From NCBI GenBank assembly GCA_001584585.1, contig LSYV01000039.1, positions 582,374 to 600,229 of the forward strand: a DNA stretch of 17,856 nucleotides, read 5' to 3'. Below, piece by piece: positions 1 through 8,568 of the stretch. Every line of letters starts with the position of its first letter. Position 1 is the stretch's first letter. The notes beneath the pieces were generated by a model. The model saw only the letters and a program-made list of their open reading frames with translations, did not search any database and was not told where the DNA came from. A program made the translations under genes and the position numbers. This DNA comes from Gonium pectorale (lineage: Eukaryota > Chlorophyta > Chlorophyceae > Chlamydomonadales > Volvocaceae).

Positions 1-1947
1 TAACACACACGTCTAGGAAGGGCAAGACCACGTGGCGTGGGCCAAGCAACGCACGCAATACGATAGCACCTGTTCGTACCAAAGGGCCCAAGGGAGGGGG
101 GGCGCAGGAAACACGGGGTAAGGTACAGCGTCCATTGTCACTCAAAAGCCAGGGGTGAGGCCTGGGGCCCAGTTGAGGGAGTTCGTTGGACGGGCGGGGG
201 GGGGGTGCGGGGGGCGCAGCAGGGGCCACCTCTGTTGTAACCCAAGGACAAGGGGCGGAGTACGCACGAGGGCAAGGGAACCTCGGCAGCAGCAGGTAGG
301 GCGTCCATCTATCGCCGTATTAGGGCGCACTCTTAGGGAGCCGCAACCGCCGTCTGCACGGCACACCTTGCTAAAATTTAGCCGCACCGCCAAAGGCGGT
401 CCCTTGTCCGCAAAAAACCAGTGTTGGTGCGTATCTGTACGCCGCCTGTGCAACACTTCTGGTCTCCCAAAACCTGGTCACAGGTGATTCGTCTATCAAT
501 GAGGCGTCGATAGTTACCAGAGCTGGCGCGCCGGGGGCTGTGGACATATCGGGGGGTGGGCCTTGGATGGGGTGGAGTAAGAGTGGGGTAAGGGGTCACG
601 ATTGCCGTCTCTTCCCCGCTTCAGCGCCTGGCGCCGAAGTATGGCATGCCTAGTGTCCCAACAGCCTGTAGAGCACACTACCTGCCAGCTAGGCCGATCC
701 GCCGCCAGCAGGGGATCTCCCCTGGCCGCCAGTCCTACTGCCGAAGCGACTGCTGCCGCCATGAGGTTTAGTGACCGACCGATGCGCTCCTCTGGGGGAG
801 CTCGAAATCTTCGAAACAGAGAATCAAATGTGGGTGAGCTGCGCGGTGCTGCTCACACGAGGTCGGTACTTGCGGTAAGGAGCCTAACGGCGGCAGATGG
901 CCCGCTGGCCTAACGTCGCGCCTTCGGGCGTGTATGGCCGTAGAGGCGGGCTCCCTCTTTCTATGCAGGTTTCTCTTTTTTTTGACGTTGCTCGCGGCGG
1001 TCCCTACCCGCCGGCGCACGCGTCCTGGCCCCGCCATTCCGCGTTGCAACGGGACGTATCCCTCGCAGCTTTGGATACTGGTCATTACCTTCGTTGTAAG
1101 GCATGTCTTGACCGTGGACCAGCCCCGGCCTTGGCATGGCGGCCCTGATGCCCCCCCTCCTCCCGGACGTACAAGGGGAACACCGGCCACGCCCAGATAT
1201 TCCCAGATGACGGCATGGCCAGGCGTGCCATAGCCCAGGGCCTGGGCCTCGCCTTCGCATGCCGCCCTGTAGACGAAGCAAGCAATTTGCGTGCGATGCG
1301 TCGACCGGTGCACGCAAGGGTGCGCACCCACTGCTACGCGCGGTCGCTTTGAGGCACCTAGTGGCGCGGCCTCGCTTGTAGAGCGGCCTAGGGTCTTGGG
1401 GCCGCGCTGTGCGGCTCCTGGCAGTGGCTAACTATACCGGTGGCCCACACCGGGAGGGCCCGACTGCTCGTCTCCCTCGCCCGCCATGCCCTATACTCGC
1501 TCGGCGCCGTGCTGGAAACATCGCGCCCCTTGACCGTAAAGGCTGCCTTCCCTGTTTCAATTTCCTTTTTTTAACGGCGGTGACTGCTCATCATTAAGGG
1601 GTTTGCTCAACACGGCGCTGCCGCCACGGCAAACAACTGCATGTGGGTTGGCCTGAGTAGGCCTGGATCGCGCACAGTACATGGCCGTTGCATCGCCCAT
1701 GAGGCCCCGCAGCGGCCAATTATTGCCCAACGAATTCAAAGCGTCCTAGCCCAGCGGGGAGATGCCAGTAGCACGCTGGTAGGTTGGGACCATCGGCTTT
1801 CACTCTGGCCTATCTAATGCTACAGGCTAGCTAAGCCAATCTCTACCGGTGGGCAATGCCAGCCTATCCGAGCCAGCCACCAGCTACAGGACACCAAGCA
1901 TCTTATAAGCATCTTGCCTATTTAGGCGGGGGCTCGGGGCGGGCCAA
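1..1947. other. Gene-poor stretch left of the glycoprotein gene
   Basis: I see no supported gene here. Open frames exist on both strands, but none shows a recognisable domain, a signal peptide, or a chain of phase-compatible exons. A G-rich run lies near 190-220. A 36-bp sequence at 949-984 recurs at 6590-6624, and a weaker relative lies near 1541-1577, which suggests degraded repeat or transposon debris. A short direct duplication (11-bp unit) sits at 1896-1917. The stretch includes the 3' flank of the minus-strand glycoprotein gene. I looked there for the volvocine TGTAA polyadenylation signal, which would read TTACA on the plus strand, and did not find one within about 500 bp of the stop. 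Confidence 0.5.
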
Positions 1948-3756
1948 CTACAACCGGCTCATGCGCTTCTTAGGGGGCTTGGGCGGGCTGGGCGGGCTCC
2001 GGGGCTTGGGCGGGCCGGGTGGGCTACGGGGGGGCTTCGGGGGGCTGGGCGGGGATTTGGGGGCTTTCCGGGGGCTGGGCGACGGCGGAATGGGGCTTGG
2101 CGATGGCCTGGGCGATGGGGACGGCAAGGCCGAAGGGGAGGGACTGGGCGATGGGGACGGAGACGGGCTGGGTGATGGGGACGGCAAGGCTGAAGGGGAG
2201 GGACTGGGCGATGGGGACGGAGACGGGCTGGGTGATGGAGACGGCAAGGCTGAAGGGTTGGGACTGGGCGATGGGGACGGAGACGGGCTGGGCGATGGGG
2301 ACGAGGCGCCCGACGGGACGGCATTGTAATCTGCGGAGCAATGAGGGCGGGGAGGTGAACCATCCCACTTGACACCATCAGTGCTTTTGGTACGTGGTGC
2401 AATGCCGCAATTGCTGTGCCGAAAAAACGGAGCCGTTTGCCTCGCCCAGGGCTGAGGCTTAGGCGGATCTTGTGCCGAGTGGCTCACCTCCAGCCGGGGT
2501 CACGCCGCCGCTGAGGGTCTTGGGCAGGGTGTACCCAGGCATGTCGTACAGGATGGCCACGGCCGATGCACGGCTGCCCCAGCCCGAGGGCATGAAGGGG
2601 AGCGCGCTGCCGCAGCTGGCGAAGTCGGCGCCGGGGGAGCAGGTCATGTTCACGCTGTCGCCCCCACCACGCTTGCGCCAGTACGGCTCAGCAAAGATGC
2701 GCAAGACCAGCTTGCTGCGAGTGCGGGTAACGGCCAGGCGGGCGGCCGGGTGGGGGTTACGGGGATCAAGGCGCATCAGAGATGCAGTGGCCGGCGCAGT
2801 AAGGAGTCCGGTATGGTGCATGTGAATGGAATGTCTGGCCCGTCGGCGGTTTCACTGGCCATGTACTGTAATGTTGTGAGGGCCCGTCAGGGCCCGTCGG
2901 GCTCATGTGGGGCTGAAGTACCATAACCAGTGGCACCTAGCACAGCACAGAGGCGTGGCCTTGTAGGCTTCCCGCTAGCTCCCAAAGAGCTTGCGGTCCC
3001 CTTCCACGAAGTGCGTGAAGCCACGACTGCAGCGAGCTCACGGGTAGTCGCTGGAGCAGACTCCCGAGGTGCACGTGCACGCCAGCTTGGCCGAATTGAT
3101 TGCGTCATCCCACGATTTGTAGTTCGGTGGCTGGCGGGTGGTTTCGGGTCGGTGGGGAGGACATAAGAGGTGGAAGCTGTAAAAGTTGAGCCGGACCATG
3201 ACACTGATGACAGTGGAGTGGAGAGGGCTCCGCACGGCAGCAAGTGACATTGAGGCGCGTGGCTACTGTGGGGCATTCGTGAGAAGAGCTTCTAGTCGCT
3301 AGTGTTCCTGTAGGCGCGCCTCATGAAAGTCCGGCTTTGCTCGTGGTCACCGTGTCGTTGGCTAACCGTAACTCTGCACTCCATGTCTCCATCATAGCGG
3401 TGATCGAGACTGAGGCTGTGACACTGCGTCGATACGTGTGCCAGTAGCCGCATGTGCCTATCAGCATGTCACGTCGATGCATGCGCGCACCTTGGGAATC
3501 GCTGCCAGGTCAAAGATTACAACCTTGTCTGTCGCCCCCTCGGGCTTGAAGCTTAGGTGAAGGGCCTCGCTCGCCGGCGCGTAGTTCTGTTTATAGTAGA
3601 ATGAGCCCGTACAGCTCAGAGTGCCTGTAAAGATACGTTCGGGCGGGGTTGTGGCGGGGCTGCTGTCAGTGCATCTGCCGCAATGCTCTGACCTGCATTA
3701 GCTGCAGCGATGAAAAATGATGCTGCCAATACTTGAAATCCAAGTGAGCGCTCCAT
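1948..3756 (-). CDS. Secreted Ser-Pro-rich (HRGP-like) glycoprotein, five exons
   Basis: Modelled exons on the minus strand are 3756-3693, 3624-3491, 3130-3042, 2714-2488 and 2330-1948. The four introns are GT-AG with phases 1, 0, 2 and 1, all compatible, giving 298 residues. Residues 1-21 are a signal peptide (start MERSLGFQVLAASFF). Residues 22-171 form a probable globular part with motifs GTLSCTGSFYY, VVIFDLAAIPK, LACTCTSGVCSSDYP and LVLRIFAEPYW. Residues from about 180 are alternating Ser-Pro, then SPPSPPKPP-type sequence, ending in basic KPPKKRMSRL. A Cys-containing head plus a Ser-Pro shaft is typical of volvocine hydroxyproline-rich wall and matrix glycoproteins (VSP/GAS28-like); prolines in such shafts are hydroxylated and O-glycosylated. 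I do not recognise the head domain, so the exact family is open. The acceptor of exon 4 is the least certain point, because the frame is open upstream of it. No nonsense codon or frameshift is needed in this model. Confidence 0.72.
2111..2303. repeat. 60-bp tandem repeat encoding the Ser-Pro shaft
   Basis: Three full 60-bp copies begin at 2111, 2171 and 2231, followed by a 13-bp partial copy. Neighbouring copies differ at only two or three positions. On the minus strand each unit encodes 20 residues, an ALPSPSPS-type block of Ser-Pro dipeptides. The repeat length is a multiple of three, so gain or loss of copies keeps the frame. The plus strand of the same DNA reads as a Gly/Asp-rich open frame, which I treat as an antisense shadow. 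Confidence 0.9.
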
Positions 3757-3818
3757 GGCTGCACGCCGCAACCCGCGCCCGACAATTAACAGCTCGATGG
3801 AGTCCCTGATAGCAGGGT

Positions 3819-3837
3819 AGCTGGGTAGCTATACTTT
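3819..3837 (-). promoter_or_regulatory. Weak TATA-like element upstream of the glycoprotein gene
   Basis: On the minus strand an AAAAGTATAGC sequence lies roughly 70-80 bp upstream of the proposed start codon at 3756, inside a locally less GC-rich flank. Spacing and composition suit a core promoter, but the match is weak and no transcription start is visible. Confidence 0.2.
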
Positions 3838-4508
3838 TGAATTGAGGTGTGCTTATGTCCGAGTAACGAGCATGTGTTGGTTCGTAAAAGCTTGCCACCG
3901 TACGTGTGGTGGTCGCGTAGGATTACAACTCAAGTTATACAGTTCTTCAGGCGTGTTTGATCCGTAGTTTTCGTGTGATCGTCTGCATATGGATCTGTTC
4001 ACGCGTTTGAACAGACCGCCGAACGCAGAAACGGTAGCATGTTCTAAGATATTAGTATTGTGGTACGTCTGATCTGCTATGTGTGAAATATGTTGGGCTG
4101 GGTAGGGTCTCAGTACGACAGTGACCCACGGTTCCACCTGTCCTGAAAACTTGCTTCCAGGTCACCTTGGAAGCGGAAGAGTGTGAAAGCAGGGCCAGGC
4201 CTTGCCACACGCCTTGCCATGCGCTGCCCTTGAGGACTTCAGGCCGGGTGCATCAACGCGCGGCACCACGACTTCGAACCGATGAGATTGGCCGGTACGC
4301 CGGCCTCATGTAGGTAAAACAAATCAGTTGAAGGAGCATAAAGGCCTGAATGGACCTTGGATCCCTGCATCAATGGCAGCCCACCAAATCCACGAACCCC
4401 TCATGTTCTTTTCTCAAGTTTGCATACGTGTCCTCACAACGCCAAGTTGGTGCATGTGCCACGCTGCGCTTTTTGCTTTTTCATGTTCTGGGCCAACACT
4501 GGGCTAAC

Positions 4509-4544
4509 ACAACGGGTGTTTCACTCACAACGGGTGTTTCACTC
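4509..4544. repeat. 18-bp perfect tandem duplication
   Basis: The unit ACAACGGGTGTTTCACTC occurs at 4509-4526 and again, identical, at 4527-4544. It looks like a recent local duplication; no function is evident. Confidence 0.9.
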
Positions 4545-4872
4545 ACTCTGCTATGGAGGTTCGGGTGAAGGAGAAGTTCTGTGGTCTTTAGGTGCAGGGT
4601 TCCTTCTCTTCTTGTGTGCGCCGTCGGTGTTTGGTCTTGGCTGCCGTGGTGCGCTGTACTTAGGGCAGGGTTTTGGTGGCTGCCTGTCCCTCCCGTTGTC
4701 TGCGCCCTTTCTCACCTCTCCGCCTGTAACCTAAGAAAGCCCTAACTGGCCAAGATACAAGGTTACAGGTTACACGTCCGTCAAAGCCAAGCCCTAACTA
4801 CAGGTAGCCAAGAGCAAACAGCGACGGCACGCATACGAGGATGAGGAGCCCTGCTCCCACAGGCCACAGGCC

Positions 4873-4970
4873 ACAGAAGACGGGAGGACAGAACGAAAGA
4901 AGGAGAAGAGGAGCCGAGCGAAGACAGGAGAGAAACAGACAAGGAGGACAAGGGGCACAGGGAGCAAGCA
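4873..4970. repeat. Purine-rich tract
   Basis: The plus strand is strongly purine-biased over about 100 bp, with many GGAGAAGAGGAG-like blocks. It gives lysine/arginine-rich translation on the plus strand and Ser/Leu-rich on the minus strand, neither of which I believe is coding. Long polypurine-polypyrimidine DNA can form triplex structure; here it may simply be low-complexity sequence next to element debris. Confidence 0.6.
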
Positions 4971-5268
4971 AAACCTTCCCATCGCCGAACAAAACCGGAA
5001 ACCCGAAACCCCCCAACCCCAAACGCAGATCCAAGAGACAATCTCATAAATATCCGGCCTCAAAAGAGGAGCCGCACCGCACATCACGCCAGAGCGCCCA
5101 GCCCCTCATGACCACCTCCCCAGGGCATAGCCGTCGTCGTGGGGCCTAAGGGGACCCGGTCCCGTGCCCGGTCCCGGCCTCGTGCGTCACGCCTGCAGCC
5201 CTGGGACGAGGCTGTCGAGCCGCCCATCGGCCTTCAAAGGGCACTTCAAAGGCCGCCGCAGTGTGGTC

Positions 5269-5402
5269 TGCGAGCTCGGTGACATGTGGCAGGCCAGCGG
5301 AGCGCTGCCGATGCTCCTCTATGACGCCTGCAATACGGACTTGCACGGACTGCCTGGGCCTGCCGGTGCCTCCTGCCGAGGAGTGGATATGCCCCTGCTG
5401 CG
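5269..5402 (+). pseudogene. Decayed PHD-finger fragment
   Basis: Two plus-strand frames together spell a C4HC3 PHD zinc finger. The first carries C-E-L-G, then MLLYDACNTDLH at 5311-5346. The second carries TDCLGLPVPPAEEWICPCC, ending near 5402. A frameshift lies close to the ligand His. Two zinc-binding Cys are lost: the second of the first CxxC pair is Gly, and the first of the next pair is Tyr in YDAC, one base away from Cys. The H-x2-C and final C-x2-C parts are intact. PHD fingers bind histone tails, and in volvocine genomes they also occur in retrotransposon polyproteins. Since gag-like debris lies nearby, a retroelement origin is the likelier inference, but a host chromatin-gene fragment is not excluded. 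No flanking domain could be recognised downstream. Confidence 0.6.
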
Positions 5403-5734
5403 TGCCTCTCGTCGACGCCTCCGTCGCCGAGTCGCCGCCAAACTGCTCCACGGTGGAGGTGCCGGCTGGGGCTGTGGAGAACATCGCAGCCGTCTGTCTG
5501 TGAACGGCTCTGTCCCCGCAGCTTGTGGAGTGGCGGAGGCCCATGGGTCGTCTCCCGTCGCAGGGGCAGCACGGGCGCTGGCTGTGGCTCGGTCGCCCAC
5601 CACACGGGCCGGTATTGGTGCCGCACTCTGGCAGGCGTCACCGCCTCCGACTGAGGCTCCTGTGCAGTCCTGCCCCAGGCCGTGGCATTGCACTATGGCT
5701 GCGGTCCGGCTTCCTGTTGGGTGGGGCCGAACGT

Positions 5735-6660
5735 CTAGGAGCAGCGCCGCCCCAAGCACAACCACCAAACTGGGCGGGTACCCTGCGACTGCATGCGCTG
5801 CCTGCAAGCGACCACCCCGCCTCCCGCCTCCCACTGCAAATCCAACGCCTTCTGAAGCTCCGTAGCCGCCTCTCTAAGGGCCGCCGCCGACAGCGCATCG
5901 GTTTGGCTGGTCTCCACTACAATGTCCGCTAGTGCTGCCGGTCCGTGCGCAGGTAGGCGGGCACAAGGTCCCTCCCAGCAGGTTGGCGCTGAGCTCTCAC
6001 AGTGCCTGTTGCGCCAGGGCTTTCACCGGATCATGGCGAGGCCCGGGAGGGTCTGGAGGGCCCCGCGCTGCCGCTTCCAGGCGGCGATACCCGAGTGAAC
6101 CCAGGATGGCACCTTAGTCGTCACTGTCAGTGTCACTGCTGCTAGTGGAGACAGACCACTGCATTTCTGGGCGCAGGGCGAGTTGCCGGCGCTGCGCTGT
6201 GATGCCCGGTCCCACCCAGCAGTGGGGCCCAGCAGTGGGGGCCCCGGCTGCGCGAGGGCCCCGCGGCCTTGGTGTACTGCCTGGGCTGCGGCAGAGCGCT
6301 TAGCTGCAGGGGCCGCGGTGGGTGCCTCAGCCGGCCGGCACCCCGTTCATGTGTGAAGGCCCTCCCGCCACTTGTCCAGAGCCCCCTGCCAGAACTGCTG
6401 GCGGCCCCGCGACCGTACCGGGCGGTGAGACGGTGGTGCATACGTACGGCGGCGGGACGATGGCGGGGAGGATGGCGGCCTGTGTTCTTCCCTCTGGTTC
6501 GGCAGCTGTGGCGCTTTCGGGTGCTGCCGCTCCTGCCTTTGACGGGACTGCGGTGGAGGCGTCGGTCTGTTGGCTTGGACAGATGTGCTGGCTCCCTGTT
6601 TCTTTGCAGATTTCTCTTTTTTTGCTGGAAAGTTTCCTTTAATACCTATGCAGAAGTTAC
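5735..6660 (-). pseudogene. Decayed gag-like retroelement reading frame
   Basis: The minus strand reads as coding-like sequence broken by stops and frame changes. From the 5' side there is a Lys-rich block (KKEKSAKKQGAS) near 6600, a Pro/Arg-rich segment, RQQFWQGALDKWREGL near 6360, and then, after a frame change, PEMQWSVSTSSSDTDSDD ending in TAA at 6116-6114. The same frame continues as GAILGSLGYRRLEAAARG and DPVKALAQQAL up to a TGA at 5999-5997, then ELSANLLGGTL. After another frame change it reads ALADIVVETSQTDALSAAAL and REAATELQKALDLQWEAG near 5925-5810. The alpha-helical, Ala/Glu/Gln-rich pattern after an acidic-serine stretch is like gag-type proteins of volvocine LTR retroelements. 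The assignment is by pattern only. No protease, reverse transcriptase or integrase was found, so this is a fragment. Confidence 0.45.
6590..6624. repeat. Dispersed repeat, copy 2 (copy 1 at 949-984)
   Basis: The 35-bp segment starting GGCTCCCTGTTTCTTTGCAG matches 949-984 with three mismatches and one gap in the T run. On the minus strand here it encodes the Lys-rich block of the gag-like frame; in the other copy the corresponding frame is interrupted by a stop. Similarity fades outside this core. Confidence 0.6.
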
Positions 6661-7525
6661 AGTGCTGAGCGTCAATGGGCTGAAACTGCACTTGGTCGCA
6701 TGCGTGCAGTGCAGTGCGGTGCAGTGCAGGCGTACTGCACCGCTCTCCCCTACAGCAGCCCGCGTCGCTGCGCCCTGACGCGGCCCTCAACCCCACAAAG
6801 CCGAAACCACTTCAAACGGCACAAGTTCACCGCAGCCCTGCGCAGTGTGGATGTCGTGGTGGCGTGTCTGGGCATGATGAACACCTTCCGGGGTAGCTCT
6901 AGGTCATGTTAGGTCACTGCCTTGGTCCCGTCCATTGAGCTGGATATGCTGTAGAAGGCCATAACACCTACCCGGACCATCACAACATGCCGAGCCGGCC
7001 AAGGTTGGGCTCCTGGTGACCGCTGTGCCCTTTGGCAGCGTGTCGTGTCAGTTCACTGCCGAAGATGCGAAATGCGTGCGTGCCTGTGACTACCGTAGAG
7101 GGTCGCGTGTGCTTGGAAGGACGTTGCAGGCGGCTAAGATGTAGCCTGCAGCACTTGTGAAAGAACACGCGCCGGCCTGCTGCTGCCCGCGCATGCTTGC
7201 GACGAGCGCGATACGGTACCCAAGCTGGCGAGCGGCTGCCATCCAAAACGACTGAGCAACGGTGTTACGGTGCCACATACCGCCTTGCGTACACTGATCT
7301 CGGAGCAATACAATGATGGCAAGGCCCTTTGCGTGCACTCCTTCCGCTGGTCCGTCACACAACAAAGTGGGTCTACGGGCTGCTCATGGGCCAAGTGCCC
7401 AAGAGCAGCGGCACCAGGCCCTGCCTCGGCAAATTGCAGCACACGAATACCGGTACGGCGACCTGAAACCACCAAACTGAACTAGACCGACCTGACGGAG
7501 CCGACAAGCATCTGATTTACCCGAC

Positions 7526-7546
7526 TTCACCCCTACAAGGGGTGAA
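7526..7546. repeat. Perfect 9-bp stem hairpin
   Basis: TTCACCCCT and AGGGGTGAA are exact reverse complements separated by a 3-nt loop (ACA). No T-run or gene end is next to it, so I do not call it a terminator. Confidence 0.75.
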
Positions 7547-7604
7547 TTCAATGGGACCGGTTTGAGATCTATTCCTTGAGGGGACATTGGTAGGATTACG
7601 CCCC

Positions 7605-7622
7605 GTTTCGCAAAAGCGAAAC
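7605..7622. repeat. Perfect 7-bp stem hairpin
   Basis: GTTTCGC, AAAA, GCGAAAC: an exact inverted repeat with a 4-nt loop, 58 bp to the right of the 7526-7546 hairpin. Function unknown. Confidence 0.7.
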
Positions 7623-8340
7623 CCGCCTGGACAGCTGCAGCACCTTGATGTCAGGGGCTGTACATGGTCTGAACATAGGCACGTGAGCAAAAAAAGAACC
7701 AGAAACGTGGAAGGCAGCCTCTACGGACACGGAGCGACCATCAGGTTTCAGTTCCAGGCACAATGCGCCGTTTTCCTGCGGCTGCGAGCACTATCGACTT
7801 TTAACGGGCTTCCTTTGCCCACGCCAGTACAACGCGGCCAGGCGGATGTTGAGAAACTCTCTTGATGGGTTGGCGCCAAGGGCATGGAGAGGCCTGCAGG
7901 TCAAATAGCAGAGGGCCGCTATGAAATACAGACACAGCTCCAGATTTACATGTCATGTCATGACTCACACGCAGTGTGCACGGTTTCGGAAGACGAAGCT
8001 TCACTGAGAAGCGGGGCTGATGTCACGGGGGAGGACGATCCGTTTTCGCCTGTGGCGTGCCAGGCCAGTAGTATGAGCAGCCTTGGATCAGGTATGTTGG
8101 CTGTTTCAATCCAAGGCGATCGGCGATGTGGCGGAGCCTGGCGGAGTAGTGGCGGGACGGTAGCAGTGGCAGTCTGCCAGAGAGACCCTTAGTACATCAC
8201 GCTGCAAGCTTGTAGACCGTTAATTACAACTGCTCCCGATAGGGGGATGGACACACCAGCGCAATACACACCAACCGCACACGGCAGCCGTAAAACGTAA
8301 TTAAAGGCTCTCCATTACAGCGTTTAAGAAATCTCTTCAC

Positions 8341-8568
8341 GTATTTTCGCCTTATCAATACAATATATCATAGAGAGGACTCGGTCCAAAATGTTCTTCC
8401 CCTTTGCGCCGATGCCAAAACTTTGTCGCGAAAATAACTATTTTGGGAGCCACTTGACCTGAAGCTGAGTGCCCGCTCAAACCAAGTTGCGACCTGCGCC
8501 ATGCCTGTCGTGCACGGGCGTGCGCGGCGGGAACGAATAGACTTAGCGTAGAGGCGCTGCTGGCGCTG
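8341..8568 (+). promoter_or_regulatory. Probable promoter and 5' UTR of the receptor cyclase
   Basis: This is one of the few AT-richer stretches in the window and lies directly before the cyclase start codon. A TATA-like CAATATATCA occurs at 8361-8370, about 200 bp upstream of the ATG. A small inverted repeat AAAATA-AC-TATTTT lies near 8431. A core promoter here is inferred from composition and position only. Confidence 0.35.

Larger units (their letters stand above)
3757..4868. other. Upstream flank of the glycoprotein gene, no gene seen
   Basis: The part from 3757 to about 4140 has lower GC than most of the window and probably contains the 5' UTR and promoter of the minus-strand gene. From about 4140 on, short open frames exist on both strands without recognisable motifs or splice-compatible continuation. 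A perfect 18-bp tandem duplication occurs at 4509-4544. A sequence reading AGCCCTAACT appears twice, near 4740 and 4790. Confidence 0.45.
6661..8340. other. Intergenic stretch without a supported gene
   Basis: Short open frames occur but I recognise no domain and cannot chain them through splice sites. A GTGCAGTGCAGTGCG-type simple repeat lies near 6700-6730. Two perfect inverted repeats lie at 7526-7546 and 7605-7622. The stretch separates the retroelement debris from the cyclase promoter. Confidence 0.45.

Noticed and set aside
1856..2329. Plus-strand Gly/Asp-rich open frame of 157 codons
   Set aside because: It is the antisense of the Ser-Pro repeat. The minus strand has a phase-compatible exon chain with a signal peptide, which the plus strand lacks.
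3038..3040. In-frame TGA as a selenocysteine codon in the glycoprotein gene
   Set aside because: Volvocine algae do make selenoproteins, but this TGA overlaps a good GTGAGC donor that gives a phase-correct splice to 2714, and another stop follows 20 codons later.
4262..4300. Minus-strand GGTTCGAAGTC resembling a tRNA T-loop
   Set aside because: The flanking bases do not pair into a 5-bp T-stem, and no acceptor or anticodon arm is found around it.
5146..5544. 132-codon minus-strand open frame opposite the PHD fragment
   Set aside because: It has no recognisable motif, and the plus strand carries a clear though broken PHD signature.
7526..7622. Hairpins as bacterial-type terminators or histone mRNA 3' stem-loops
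   Set aside because: No T-run follows, no gene ends there, and the loop and stem do not match the conserved histone element.
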